Source: Caldimonas tepidiphila (lineage in GTDB: Bacteria; Pseudomonadota; Gammaproteobacteria; Burkholderiales; Burkholderiaceae_C). From it: DNA of 64,000 bases. How positions within the stretch are numbered: position 1 is the first letter of the stretch; every line of letters starts with the position of its first letter. Position numbers and translations under genes: made by a program. The DNA is taken from contig NZ_QXMG01000028.1 of NCBI RefSeq assembly GCF_003569765.1, forward strand, positions 1-64,000, given 5' to 3'. The notes beneath the pieces are model-generated. The model was not told the origin of the DNA. It made no database searches and saw nothing but the letters and a program-made list of their open reading frames with translations. Positions 7,385-17,704 of this stretch are shown in pieces.

Positions 7385-8755
7385 TCAGGCGCCACCCTTC
7401 TCGAGCAGCGCGTAGAAGAAACCGTCGTGGACGGCCGCGGCGGCGGTCGCGGCCGCCTCGCCGCCATTCTCGGGCAAGGGCAGGCAGTGACCGGGTGCCG
7501 GCAGCGCCACGGCATTGGCATGACGTTGCAAAAAAGCATCGATCTGCGCCTCGCCCTCGGCGCGGAACACCGAGCAGGTGCAGTACAGCAGCCGCCCGCC
7601 GGGCTTGAGCAGCGGCCACAGCGCGTCGAGCATGTCGCGCTGGATCTGCGCGAGCTGCGCGATGTCGCTGTCGCGGCGCAGCCAGCGCACGTCCGGATGG
7701 CGGCGCACGATGCCCGAGGCGCTGCAGGGCGCGTCCATCAGGATCGCGTCGAACAGGCGGCCGTCCCACCACAGCGCCGGCTCGCGCGCGTCGGCCGCCT
7801 TCAGCTCGGCGGCGAGGCCGAGCCGCCCGAGCGTGTCGCCCACGCGCGCGAGGCGCGCGGGGTCGCTGTCGAGCGCGAGCAGGTCGAGCTCGGCGAGCTC
7901 CAGCAGGTGCGCGGTCTTGCCCCCCGGCGCGGCGCAGGCGTCGAGCACGCGCGCGCGCGGCGCAAGCGGGGCGCCCTCGAGCAGCAGCGGCGCCGCCCAC
8001 TGCGCGGCGAGGTCCTGCACCGAGACCTCGCCCTCGGCGAAGCCGGGAATCTGCGTCACCGGGCGCGGCGCGGCGAGCTTCAATCCCCAGGGTCCGACCC
8101 GCTCGGCCTCGATGCCGGCCCGCGCGAAGCGCTCGGCGATGCGCTCGACGCTGGTGCGGCGCGCGTTGACGCGCAGCGTCATCGGCGGCTGGCGGTTGTT
8201 GGCCGCGAGCAGCGCCTCGGCCTCGCGCGGCCAGTCGCGGCGCAGCCGCTCGATCCACCAGCGCGGATGGTTGAAGCGCGCCACCGGGTCGCCCTCGGTG
8301 GCGGCGACGAGCGCGTCGCGCTCGCGCAGGAAGCGCCGCAGCACCGCGTTGACGAAGGAGGCGCTGGCGCGCTCGCGGCGCTTGACCGCGTCCACTGCCT
8401 GGTCGACCAGCGTGTGCGGCGCGTAGGGCGCGGCCTCGGGCTGCCACAGCAGCGCGAGCGCCGTGGTCAGCAGCGCGTCGACCGCCGGCGGCGGTGCGCG
8501 CTTGGCGAGGCGGCGGCGCAGCGCGTCGGCGCGGCCGAGCTGGCGCATCACCTGGAAGCTCAGCGCCTGCGTGCCGGGGCGGGCGGCGGCAGGGCAGGCG
8601 GCCAGCGCCTCGTTGAGCGAGCGGCCGGCGCGCACGGCCGCCAGCGCATCGGCGGTGTGTTGGAGCAACTGCCACAGCGGCAGGCTGGAAGGGGGGGAGG
8701 CAATCACGGGCGGCAGTCTAAGCGCCCGCCGCCGCTTGCAAGCGGCGAGGGGCAT
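7385..8755 (-). CDS. rsmB: 16S rRNA (cytosine-967-C5)-methyltransferase RsmB
   Basis: Methylates C967 of 16S rRNA using S-adenosylmethionine. The N-terminal ~150 residues are the NusB-like RNA-binding domain (SFVNAVLRRFLRE). The C-terminal Rossmann methyltransferase shows the SAM loop DACAAPGGKTAHLLE, the Asp of LLALDSD, motif IV DAPCSASG and the catalytic motif VI cysteine in YCTCSV. At 456 residues it is slightly long; the first 16 residues are Arg-rich and a GTG at 8707 is an alternative start, neither having a strong ribosome site. First gene of the run leading through DUF4390, ntrY and ntrX. Confidence 0.93.
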   Translation of the reverse strand: MPLAACKRRRALRLPPVIASPPSSLPLWQLLQHTADALAAVRAGRSLNEALAACPAAARPGTQALSFQVMRQLGRADALRRRLAKRAPPPAVDALLTTALALLWQPEAAPYAPHTLVDQAVDAVKRRERASASFVNAVLRRFLRERDALVAATEGDPVARFNHPRWWIERLRRDWPREAEALLAANNRQPPMTLRVNARRTSVERIAERFARAGIEAERVGPWGLKLAAPRPVTQIPGFAEGEVSVQDLAAQWAAPLLLEGAPLAPRARVLDACAAPGGKTAHLLELAELDLLALDSDPARLARVGDTLGRLGLAAELKAADAREPALWWDGRLFDAILMDAPCSASGIVRRHPDVRWLRRDSDIAQLAQIQRDMLDALWPLLKPGGRLLYCTCSVFRAEGEAQIDAFLQRHANAVALPAPGHCLPLPENGGEAAATAAAAVHDGFFYALLEKGGA

Positions 8756-8810
8756 CGGCGCCGGGCCGCCGCGCCGGCCTCGTGTCCTTGCAGCGAGGCT
8801 TCGGACCGGC

Positions 8811-9404
8811 TCAGAAGGGCATGCGCGCGGCCGCCCGCCCGGCCTCCTCGTCCGCGACCTTCAGCAGGCCGGCCCTGCGGAAGCCGAACACGCGCGAGAG
8901 CAGTCGCGTCGGGAACTGCTGCGCGGCGGCGTTGTAGTCCTGCACTGCGCCGTTGAAGGCCTGGCGCGCGAAGGCGATGCGGCCCTCGGTGCCGGAGAGC
9001 TCCTCGCCGAGCCGGCTCAGCGTCTCGTCGGCCTTGAGCTCCGGGTAGTTCTCGGCCATCGCCGTCAGGCGCTCGAGCGAATTGCCGAGCGCCTGCTCCG
9101 CCACCGTCAGCGCGCCGAGCGCGGCGGCACGGGTCGGGCGGGCGCGGGCATGGTCGGCCGCGACGCTGGCCTGGTCACGCGCCGCGAGCACCGCCTCCAG
9201 CGTCTCGCGCTCGTGCTCGACATGCTGCCGCGCGGTCTCCACCAGATTCGCGATCAGCTCGTAGCGGCGCTTGAGCGGCACGTCGAGCTGCGCGAAGGCC
9301 TCGTCGATGCGGCTGCGCAGCCGCACCAGCCGGTTGTAGGCCCCGACCGCCCAGAACAGGAGCACGGCCAGCACGCCCCAGCCGATCATCTCCTTGATGC
9401 TCAC
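8811..9404 (-). CDS. lemA: LemA family protein
   Basis: 197 residues. One N-terminal membrane helix (about 5-22) is followed by the four-helix LemA domain with YNRLVRLRSRIDEAF, LDVPLKRRYELIANLVETA and the typical YPELKADE segment; the end carries the FPTRLLSRVFGF-like stretch. The role in bacteria is poorly defined; LemA proteins sit in the envelope and are often paired with TPM or M48-type proteins, but here the gene stands alone. A clear ribosome site (GAGAGGAG) precedes the ATG, and a TATAGT element about 30 bp upstream could be its -10 box. Confidence 0.9.
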   Translation of the reverse strand: MSIKEMIGWGVLAVLLFWAVGAYNRLVRLRSRIDEAFAQLDVPLKRRYELIANLVETARQHVEHERETLEAVLAARDQASVAADHARARPTRAAALGALTVAEQALGNSLERLTAMAENYPELKADETLSRLGEELSGTEGRIAFARQAFNGAVQDYNAAAQQFPTRLLSRVFGFRRAGLLKVADEEAGRAAARMPF

Positions 9405-9488
9405 ATGTGTCTCCTCTCCGCTGGAGAGGCAACTATACGCAAGGGACGCGCGCTGCCCTGCCCTCTTCGGACAGGGCGCGCGCCGGGC

Positions 9489-10196
9489 TCAGGTCCGGCG
9501 TGCGACGAAGGCGGCGTGGCCGCGCGCGCGCAGCTCGCACGCCGGGCACTGCCCGCAACCGTAGCCCCAGTCGTGGCGCTGCGAGCGGTCGCCGAGATAG
9601 CAGGTGTGGGTGTGCTCGACGATCAGCGCGTCGAGCGCCTCGCCGCCCAGCGCATGCGACAGCGCCCAGGTGTCGGCCTTGTCGAGCCACATCAGCGGCG
9701 TCTCGATCGTCATCGGCGCGTCCATGCCGAGGCTGAGCGCGACCTGCAGCGCCTTGAGCGTGTTGTCGCGGCAGTCCGGGTAGCCGGAATAGTCGGTCTC
9801 GCACATGCCGCCGACCAGCACCGAGGCGCCGCGCCGGTAGGCCAGGGCGCCTGCGAAGCCGAGGAACAGCAGGTTGCGCCCGGGCACGAAGGTGTTGGGC
9901 AGGCCGCTTCGCGCCATCTCGATCGCGCGGCCGTCGGTCAGCGCGGTGTCCGAGATCTGGCCGAGCAGGCCGAGGTCGAGCAGGTGGTCCTCGCCGAGCT
10001 TCGCGGCCCACTGCGGGAACGCCGCGCGCAACTCGGCCAGCACGCGCTGCCGGCAGTCGAGCTCGACGCGGTGGCGCTGGCCGTAGTCGAAGCCGATCGT
10101 CTCGACGCGCGCGTAGCGGCTCAGCGCCCAGGCGAGGCAGACGGTGGAGTCCTGCCCGCCGGAGAACAGCACGAGCGCGGTGCGCGGGTCGCTCAT
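9489..10196 (-). CDS. queC: 7-cyano-7-deazaguanine synthase QueC
   Basis: Converts 7-carboxy-7-deazaguanine to preQ0, with ammonia and ATP, in the queuosine tRNA-modification pathway. 235 residues. The N-terminal PP-loop ATP-binding motif [18 protein letters not shown] is intact, followed by [12 protein letters not shown] and the [10 protein letters not shown] segment. The C-terminal zinc site is visible as [10 protein letters not shown] together with an upstream Cys (HTCYLGD). It begins 11 bp after the proA stop on the same strand, so the two are probably co-transcribed. Other que genes are not in the window. Confidence 0.95.
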   Translation of the reverse strand: MSDPRTALVLFSGGQDSTVCLAWALSRYARVETIGFDYGQRHRVELDCRQRVLAELRAAFPQWAAKLGEDHLLDLGLLGQISDTALTDGRAIEMARSGLPNTFVPGRNLLFLGFAGALAYRRGASVLVGGMCETDYSGYPDCRDNTLKALQVALSLGMDAPMTIETPLMWLDKADTWALSHALGGEALDALIVEHTHTCYLGDRSQRHDWGYGCGQCPACELRARGHAAFVARRT

Positions 10197-10207
10197 CGCC
10201 GCCGCGC

Positions 10208-11500
10208 TCAGGAGCGCACCTCGCCCTGGCCGAGCACCACGTACTTCAGCGAGGTCAGGCCCTCGAGGCCGACGGGGCCGCGCGCGTGGAACTTGTCGGT
10301 CGAGATGCCGATCTCGGCGCCCAGCCCGTACTCGAAGCCGTCGGCGAAGCGGGTGCTCGCGTTGACCATCACGCTGCTGGAATCGACCTCGCGCAGGAAG
10401 CGCATCGCGCTCGGGTGGTGCTCGGTGAGGATCGCGTCGGTGTGGTGCGAACCCCAGCGGTTGATGTGCGCGATCGCCTCGTCGAGGTCGCGCACGACCT
10501 TCACGCTGATGACCGGCGCGAGGTACTCCTCGGCCCAGTCTGTTTCAAGCGCATCCACGAGCCTTGCGCCCGCCACGTCGGCGAGGATCGCCTTCGAAGC
10601 GGGGTCGCAGCGCATCTCCACGCCCTTGGCGGCGAAGACGGCGCCGATCGCAGGAAGAAAACGCGGCGCGATCGCCTCGTGCACCAGCAGCGACTCGGCC
10701 GCGTTGCAGGGGCTGTACTTCTGCGTCTTGGCGTTGTCGGTGACCTTGACCGCAAGCTGCAGGTCGGCCGTCGCGTCGACGAAGACATGGCAGTTGCCGT
10801 CGAGGTGCTTGATCACCGGCACGGTCGCCTCGCGGCTGATGCGCTCGATCAGGCCCTTGCCGCCGCGCGGGATGATCACGTCGACGTATTCGGGCATCGC
10901 GATCAGCCGGCCCACGGCGGCGCGGTCGGTGGTCTCGATCAGCTGCACGCCCGCGGCCGGCAGCCCGGCGGCTTCCAGCGCCCGCTGCACCAGCTTCCAC
11001 AGCGCGAGGTTGGAGTGGATGGCCTCGGAGCCGCCGCGCAGCACGCAGGCGTTGCCGCTCTTGATGCCGAGCGCCGCGGCCTCGATCGTCACGTTCGGGC
11101 GGCTCTCGTAGATCATGCCGAACACGCCCAGCGGCACGCGCATCTGGCCGACCGTGATGCCGGTCGGGCGCCGCCGCAGGTTCGTCATCTCGCCCACCGG
11201 GTCCGGCAGCGCGGCGACCTGCGTGCAGTTCTCGGCCATCTGCTCGACCACCTTGGCGGTGATGCGCAGCCGGTCCACCATCGGCGCGGCGAGACCATTG
11301 GCCTCGGCGGCGGCGATGTCCTTGGCGTTCTCGGCCTGCAGCGCCTCGCCGCTGGCGCGGATCAGCGCGGCGAGCGCATTCAGCGCGTCGTTCTTCGCGG
11401 CGGTGGAGGCGCGCGCCATCAGCGTGGCGGCGGCGCGGGCGGCGGTGCCCACGCGGGCCATGTAGGCCGGGATGTCGGCCTGGAGATCGGAGGCAGTCAT
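10208..11500 (-). CDS. proA: Gamma-glutamyl phosphate reductase ProA
   Basis: NADPH-dependent reduction of gamma-glutamyl phosphate to glutamate semialdehyde, second step of proline synthesis. 430 residues, usual length. Seen are the early [15 protein letters not shown] segment, [11 protein letters not shown], the cofactor-binding IPRGGKGLI, the catalytic cysteine in [14 protein letters not shown], and the ending region [19 protein letters not shown] with [12 protein letters not shown]. Two ATGs (11509 and 11500) are nine bases apart; the second has better spacing to the GGGA site. It is followed 11 bp later by queC. proB is not present here. Confidence 0.95.
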   Translation of the reverse strand: MTASDLQADIPAYMARVGTAARAAATLMARASTAAKNDALNALAALIRASGEALQAENAKDIAAAEANGLAAPMVDRLRITAKVVEQMAENCTQVAALPDPVGEMTNLRRRPTGITVGQMRVPLGVFGMIYESRPNVTIEAAALGIKSGNACVLRGGSEAIHSNLALWKLVQRALEAAGLPAAGVQLIETTDRAAVGRLIAMPEYVDVIIPRGGKGLIERISREATVPVIKHLDGNCHVFVDATADLQLAVKVTDNAKTQKYSPCNAAESLLVHEAIAPRFLPAIGAVFAAKGVEMRCDPASKAILADVAGARLVDALETDWAEEYLAPVISVKVVRDLDEAIAHINRWGSHHTDAILTEHHPSAMRFLREVDSSSVMVNASTRFADGFEYGLGAEIGISTDKFHARGPVGLEGLTSLKYVVLGQGEVRS

Positions 11501-11564
11501 GCCCGGCATTGTCCCAAAAAGTCCCGCCGCCCGGCGCCCGCGGGGCCGCCGCGGCGGGACCCGC

Positions 11565-12404
11565 TCAGGCGCTCAGGCGCGCGTACTGCGCGGTGATGCG
11601 GTCCATCAGTTCGAGCAGGATCTCGCTCGAGCCGAAGACCTGCGCGGCGCGGGCGCTGCCGACCGCGCCGTCGGTGCCGCGCTCCATCGCGTTCTCGAAG
11701 AACACCCACTGCTGCTGCGCGAGGTCGAGGTCGCCGCGGATCGACGCGTTGGCCTCCGGCGCGTCGTGCAGCACCTTGAGCGCCTGCACGAACTCCGCAC
11801 GCGCGTTATCGACCTCCGCCTTCGCGGTCGACACGGGCGCCTTCCAGCTCTGCGCCAGGAAGTACTTGGCGGTGCGCTGCGACAGCATGCGCTGGCGGCC
11901 GGCGATGTTGACGAGGCGGCCGACCGACTGGCCCGAATGCTTCTCGAGCTGCGTCGCGCCCTGGTTGGCGAGTTGCAGCACGCGGTTGTCGAGCGTGATC
12001 AGCGAGGGCGCGGCCGACTGCGAGGGGGCGGTCCCGACCAGCGCGGTCTTGTACTCGCCCCATGCCGCGTCGAGCGAGACATAGGTGGCCTTGATCTCCG
12101 GCGTCGGCGCGAAGGCCTTGAGCTCGACGAGCTGGCGGTCGAACAGCGCCATCGAGTCCTGCAGCACGCGCTCGGCCCGCTTGACCTCGACCCCCTGCCC
12201 CACCGCCAGCCAGGCCTTCGAGAGGCGCTGCGACAGCATGCGCTGGCGGCCGGCCTTGTTGATCGCGTCGTTCATGCTGACCACCTGCGCCTGCGACACC
12301 GGCAGCGCGGACAGCAGCAGGCCGGCGCCCCCGGCCTTCAGCAGCATGCGGCGCGAGGCGCGGGCGGAGGAGAGGTGCGTGTCGTTGTGCGTCTTGTGCG
12401 TCAT
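11565..12404 (-). CDS. Tat-exported protein with two PilJ-type N-terminal (NIT-like) domains
   Basis: 279 residues. The N-terminus carries a twin-arginine-type signal ([15 protein letters not shown]) ending near SQAQ. The mature part is two copies of the PilJ N-terminal module, each with the signature [10 protein letters not shown] (about residues 50 and 165). In PilJ and in nitrate/nitrite-sensing kinases this module is the extracytoplasmic ligand-binding four-helix bundle; here it is soluble and carries no output domain. It lies downstream of the RIC-like gene on the same strand, next to the NO-response locus, which makes a role in sensing or binding nitrogen oxides plausible but unproven. 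The ligand is unknown. Confidence 0.8.
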   Translation of the reverse strand: MTHKTHNDTHLSSARASRRMLLKAGGAGLLLSALPVSQAQVVSMNDAINKAGRQRMLSQRLSKAWLAVGQGVEVKRAERVLQDSMALFDRQLVELKAFAPTPEIKATYVSLDAAWGEYKTALVGTAPSQSAAPSLITLDNRVLQLANQGATQLEKHSGQSVGRLVNIAGRQRMLSQRTAKYFLAQSWKAPVSTAKAEVDNARAEFVQALKVLHDAPEANASIRGDLDLAQQQWVFFENAMERGTDGAVGSARAAQVFGSSEILLELMDRITAQYARLSA

Positions 12405-12586
12405 GGTTGGACTCTCTGCTGGCTAATTGCTTCTTCGGGGAATAGCGGGCCGCTTCGTGCGCCGTGCCGCCGTGTCAGGCGGACCGGCGCAGGAAATGTC
12501 CCGTGATGCGGTGCCTCGGTCCGGGCAGGAGTTCTCCAGCGCCGAACAGCCGGGCGGCGTCCGCGATGCGGGCGTTTCCGGGGCTT

Positions 12587-13180
12587 TCATTGGCGATCTC
12601 CTTGTCCGGCCTCCCGCTCGGATCGCGCCGCGCGGGCGACGGCCTCGAACAGGATGTCGTTCTCCAGGTGCATGTGCCGGCGCAGCTCGTCCTCGAACTG
12701 CGCCAGGCCCTTGTAGAGCGTGCGCCAGGCCTCGCCGGCCTCGTGCGGCAGCCGGCCGCCGTCCAGGAGCTGCCGGACCCGCTGCACCGCGGCGTCCAGC
12801 TCCCCGTGCTCGGCATGGATCACCGCCATCGGCCCTTGGCAGACGGCGCCCGGGTTCCTCTCGAGCAGCGGAAAGAGGATCTGCTCCTCCTTCATCATGT
12901 GGCTCTCGAGTTGCTGCTGCATCGCCATCAGCAGCTCGGCGAGGCCGTGCGGGCAGTCCGCATGCGCGCCGTGCAACTGCTCGACCCGCCCCGCCAGCCG
13001 CACCAGTGCAGGCAGCTGCTCGCGGTGGCGGGCATGGAAGTGCCGCTGGATGTGCTCGATCAGCGCCGTGACCGACGCGCGGGACCAGTCGCGCTCTCCG
13101 GGCGGCAGCTCGCGCAGTTCCCGGCCCCGGTCGGGGGCCTGGCGGGTCAGGCGGGCAGTCGTTTCGTCGGGCAGGTCCAC
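12587..13180 (-). CDS. RIC/YtfE-like di-iron (hemerythrin-fold) protein, NO-response
   Basis: About 197 residues with a hemerythrin-like helical bundle. Candidate iron ligands are visible in HIQRHFHARHREQL, HMMKEEQILFPLL, VIHAEHGELD and HMHLENDILFEA. This pattern is that of the RIC (repair of iron centres, YtfE/ScdA) family, which protects iron-sulfur proteins under nitrosative stress. The N-terminal CCGG-containing ScdA_N domain of typical RICs is missing. The frame can be extended to a GTG at 13204, but the sigma54 promoter elements at 13232-13218 would start transcription near 13206; I therefore favour the internal GTG at 13180, which leaves a ~26-nt leader. It is divergent from norR, which is expected to activate it. 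Confidence 0.82.
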   Translation of the reverse strand: MDLPDETTARLTRQAPDRGRELRELPPGERDWSRASVTALIEHIQRHFHARHREQLPALVRLAGRVEQLHGAHADCPHGLAELLMAMQQQLESHMMKEEQILFPLLERNPGAVCQGPMAVIHAEHGELDAAVQRVRQLLDGGRLPHEAGEAWRTLYKGLAQFEDELRRHMHLENDILFEAVARAARSEREAGQGDRQ

Positions 13181-13217
13181 GCTCGGATTCCGGAGGTCTG
13201 TCACTGACCCCGGGAAC

Positions 13218-13232
13218 GCAAGGGCGATGCCA
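13218..13232 (-). promoter_or_regulatory. Sigma54 promoter of the RIC-like gene
   Basis: The minus strand reads TGGCATCGCCCTTGC from 13232 to 13218. The invariant GG (13231-13230) and GC (13219-13218) are separated by exactly 10 bp, as required for RpoN (-24/-12) promoters. The expected transcription start is near 13206. Confidence 0.75.
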
Positions 13233-13273
13233 TCCGCAAGTGCTTGATTGATCAGGGTTGACCCGGATCAGAC

Positions 13274-13310
13274 GGTATGCGCGACCCTCCCTGCCCGGGT
13301 TAATACCACC
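13274..13310. promoter_or_regulatory. Two NorR-type binding sites (GGT-N7-ACC)
   Basis: GGT-N7-ACC occurs at 13274-13286 and again at 13298-13310, 24 bp apart. This spaced palindrome is the core I recall for NorR enhancer sites in Ralstonia eutropha. They lie about 60-100 bp upstream of the predicted RIC start and directly before norR, so NorR may control both. A further short palindrome, GGGTTGACCC, is at 13255-13264. Confidence 0.6.
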
Positions 13311-13330
13311 GTGATAAGGTGGAAATCACC

Positions 13331-14893
<1,563 letters not shown>

Positions 14894-14922
14894 GGCCGCG
14901 CCGGGCGCCGCCCGGCTCCTCG

Positions 14923-17511
14923 TCAGGCCTTCGCGGCGGTCTTCCTCGCCGGCGCCTTCTTGGCCGCGGCGCGCGGCGCGCGCGGCTCGAACTCGAAGCC
15001 GACCTTGCCTTCCTTCTTGTCGTAGACCAGGAAGGCCTTGAACTTGCGCCGCGTCTTGTTCGACACGAAGTTCTCGAGCAGGCCGGTCTTGCCTTCCGCG
15101 AGCAGCTTGCTCATCTGCTCGCGCTCGACCGGCTGCTGCAGGATCACCTTCCCCGTCTTGAAGTCGCAGGTGGCGTTGGTGCCGACCGCATGCTCGCAGA
15201 CGTAGTTGGTGCCGTGCTCGAAGACGCGGCCGCGGCACTTCGGGCAGGCGCCGAGCGGCTGCTGCTCGCCGAAGTCCACCGTCTCCTCGGACTCGGACTC
15301 CTTCTTCGCGTCGTCGCCGAAGTCGAACTCCATCTTCCAGTTGCCGGCCTCCTCGTCGCGCACGAGGCGCAGCTCGGCGGTGAAGGGCCAGCCGGCCTTG
15401 GAGCGGAAGCCCTCGAGCGGCCCGATGCGGTGCTCGCGCAGCAGCTGCTCGGCCTCGGCGAGCTCGAAGCTGCGGCCCGCGGGAATCTTCGTCATCGAGA
15501 AGCCGCAGCCCGCGCCGTCGCTCGAGCCGTCGCGGCCGACGCAGGTGAAGCGCCGGTAGTTCTCCTTCACGGTGCCGCCGCAGTTCGGGCAGGGCGTCGC
15601 GAGCGTCGCGTAGTCGCCGGGGATGGTGTCGCGGTCGTATTCCTTGGCCTTCTGCACGATGCGCTCGGTCATGCGCGCGATCTCGTCCATGAAGGCCTCG
15701 CGCGAGAGCTTGCCGCGCTCCATCTGCGACAGCTGGTACTCCCAGTTGCCGGTCAGCTCCGGCTTCGTGAGCTCTTCCACTGCCAGCCCGCGCAGCAGCG
15801 TCATCAATTGAAAAGCCTTGGCGGTCGGGATCAGCTCGCGGCCCTCGCGCACCAGGTACTTCTCGGCGATCAGGCCCTCGATGATCGCGGCGCGCGTCGC
15901 GGGCGTCCCGAGGCCCTTCTCCTGCATCGCCTCGCGCAGCTCCTCGTCGTCGATCAGCTTGCCGGCGCCCTCCATCGCGGAGAGCAGCGTCGCCTCGCTG
16001 TAGCGCGCCGGCGGCTTGGTGCGCAGCTGCGCGACGCGCACCTCCTCGGTCGAGACCGTCTCGCCCGGCTGCACGGCCACGAGCGTCGCGTCCTCGCCAG
16101 CCGCCTCCTTGCCGTAGACCGCGAGCCAGCCCGGCTTGACCAGCACCTTGCCGTTGGTCTGGAAGTGGTGCTTCGCGCCCGCGGCCTCGACCACCGTGGT
16201 GCGCGTCGTGACCATGAACTCCGCGGCCGGGAAGAACACCGCGAGGAAGCGGCGCACCACCATGTCGTAGAGCTTGGCCTCGGCCTCGGTGAGGCTGCGG
16301 GGCGCCTGCAGTGTCGGGATGATCGCGAAGTGGTCCGAGACCTTGGCGTTGTCGAAGACGCGCTTGTTCGGCTTCACGTAGCCCTCGTCGAGCGCCTTGC
16401 GGGCGTGGCCCGCGAGCTCGCGCAGCGGGCCAGGCAGGTCCTCGTCGGCGATCATCCGGAAGGTCTTCTGGACCTCGGACACGTAATCCTCGGGCAGCGC
16501 GCGCGAGTCGGTCCGCGGGTAGGTCAGCACCTTGTGCTTCTCGTAGAGCGCCTGCGCGAGCGACAGCGTCGTCTTGGCCGAGAAGCCGAAGCGCGAGTTG
16601 GCCTCGCGCTGCAGCGTGGTCAGGTCGTAGAGCAGCGGGCTGATCTGCGTGCTGGGCTTGGCCTCCTCGGTGACGGTGCCGGACTTGCCACGCACCGCAT
16701 CGGCGATCGCCTGCGCGTCCTCGGCCTTCCAGAGCCGGTCGGCGCGCGCCTCGGGGTCGTCCGGCCGCTTCTTCCACGCCGGGTCGAGCCACTTGCCCTC
16801 GTAGCTGCCGGCGGCGGCGCCGAACTCGGCGCGCACCTCCCAGTAGTCGCGCGAGACGAACTTGCGGATCTTCTCCTCGCGCTCGACGACGATGGAGAGC
16901 GTCGGCGTCTGCACGCGCCCGACCGTGGTCAGGAAGAAGCCGCCGTCGCGCGAGTTGAAGGCCGTCATCGCGCGCGTGCCGTTGATGCCGACCAGCCAGT
17001 CGGCCTCGGAGCGGCAGCGCGCGGCGTTCGCGAGCGGCATCATCTGCTCGTCCGTGCGCAGCTTGTCGAAGCCGTCGCGGATCGCCTGCGGCGTCATGCT
17101 CTGCAGCCACAGCCGCTTCACGGGCTGCTTCGCCTTCGCGTGCTGCTGGATCAGCCGGAAGATCAGCTCGCCCTCGCGGCCCGCGTCGCAGGCGTTGACG
17201 AGCTCGCTCACGTCCTTGCGCTTCATCAGCTTCGTGATCGCGTTGAGCCGCCCCTTGCTCTTGTCGATCGGGTTGAGATCGAAGTGCGGCGGGATCACCG
17301 GCAGGTGCGCGAAGCTCCACTTGCCGCGCTTGACGTCGAACTCCTCGGGCGCCTTGATCTCCAGCAGGTGGCCCACCGCGGAGGAGACGATGTAACGATC
17401 GTTCTCGAAATATTCGTCGTGCTTGTCGAACTTGCCGACGACGGGCGTCAGCGCGCGCACGATGTCCTGCGCGACCGACGGCTTCTCGGCAATCACCAAT
17501 ACCTTGCTCAT
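14923..17511 (-). CDS. topB: DNA topoisomerase III
   Basis: Type IA topoisomerase that decatenates DNA through a 5'-phosphotyrosine link. 862 residues. The Toprim domain begins at once (VLVIAEKPSVAQDI) and has the acidic metal site CDAGREGE; the active-site tyrosine is in LTYPRTDS. Further family blocks include VGRVQTPTL and GLGTPATRAAII. The C-terminus has zinc-finger-like cysteine pairs (CPNCGG; CPKCRG) and topoisomerase C-terminal repeats, then a Lys/Ala-rich tail. It is convergent with norR (29-bp gap) and divergent from the SET-domain gene. Confidence 0.95.
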   Translation of the reverse strand: MSKVLVIAEKPSVAQDIVRALTPVVGKFDKHDEYFENDRYIVSSAVGHLLEIKAPEEFDVKRGKWSFAHLPVIPPHFDLNPIDKSKGRLNAITKLMKRKDVSELVNACDAGREGELIFRLIQQHAKAKQPVKRLWLQSMTPQAIRDGFDKLRTDEQMMPLANAARCRSEADWLVGINGTRAMTAFNSRDGGFFLTTVGRVQTPTLSIVVEREEKIRKFVSRDYWEVRAEFGAAAGSYEGKWLDPAWKKRPDDPEARADRLWKAEDAQAIADAVRGKSGTVTEEAKPSTQISPLLYDLTTLQREANSRFGFSAKTTLSLAQALYEKHKVLTYPRTDSRALPEDYVSEVQKTFRMIADEDLPGPLRELAGHARKALDEGYVKPNKRVFDNAKVSDHFAIIPTLQAPRSLTEAEAKLYDMVVRRFLAVFFPAAEFMVTTRTTVVEAAGAKHHFQTNGKVLVKPGWLAVYGKEAAGEDATLVAVQPGETVSTEEVRVAQLRTKPPARYSEATLLSAMEGAGKLIDDEELREAMQEKGLGTPATRAAIIEGLIAEKYLVREGRELIPTAKAFQLMTLLRGLAVEELTKPELTGNWEYQLSQMERGKLSREAFMDEIARMTERIVQKAKEYDRDTIPGDYATLATPCPNCGGTVKENYRRFTCVGRDGSSDGAGCGFSMTKIPAGRSFELAEAEQLLREHRIGPLEGFRSKAGWPFTAELRLVRDEEAGNWKMEFDFGDDAKKESESEETVDFGEQQPLGACPKCRGRVFEHGTNYVCEHAVGTNATCDFKTGKVILQQPVEREQMSKLLAEGKTGLLENFVSNKTRRKFKAFLVYDKKEGKVGFEFEPRAPRAAAKKAPARKTAAKA

Positions 17512-17630
17512 GCGTTCCTGTCTCGCTCATGACGGCCGAGCCCGCGTGACGCGGGCTCGTGCCTGGAATTCCTGCTTGTCGCGCGTGGCGGCCGCGGCGA
17601 CGGAGCGGCCCCTACAATCCGGCTCCTGTC

Positions 17631-17675
17631 GCGCGCGCACGCCCACGCACACACGAGCGCACGCTCGCGCGCACG
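17631..17675. repeat. Alternating purine-pyrimidine tract (potential Z-DNA)
   Basis: The stretch is mostly alternating CG and CA steps (GCGCGCGCACGCCCACGCAC and onwards). It lies in the divergent region between topB and the SET-domain gene, about 30-75 bp before that gene. A TACAAT element at 17613-17618 just upstream could be a -10 box, putting the tract in the leader. Confidence 0.6.
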
Positions 17676-17704
17676 CCCTCAATTCAATGTACCCAAAGCC
17701 GCCC

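Noticed and set aside
4576-7608. 1010-residue plus-strand open frame
   Set aside because: Antisense shadow of the ntrY/DUF4390/rsmB coding sequence; repetitive and unlike any family.
12475-12816. Minus-strand frame ending in a 35-residue tail beyond the RIC-like stop
   Set aside because: Mostly an out-of-frame shadow of the RIC-like gene; the extra tail matches nothing recognised and has no start of its own.
13204-13204. GTG at 13204 as start of the RIC-like protein
   Set aside because: The sigma54 promoter would initiate at about this base, leaving no leader; the internal GTG at 13180 fits better, although leaderless translation cannot be excluded.
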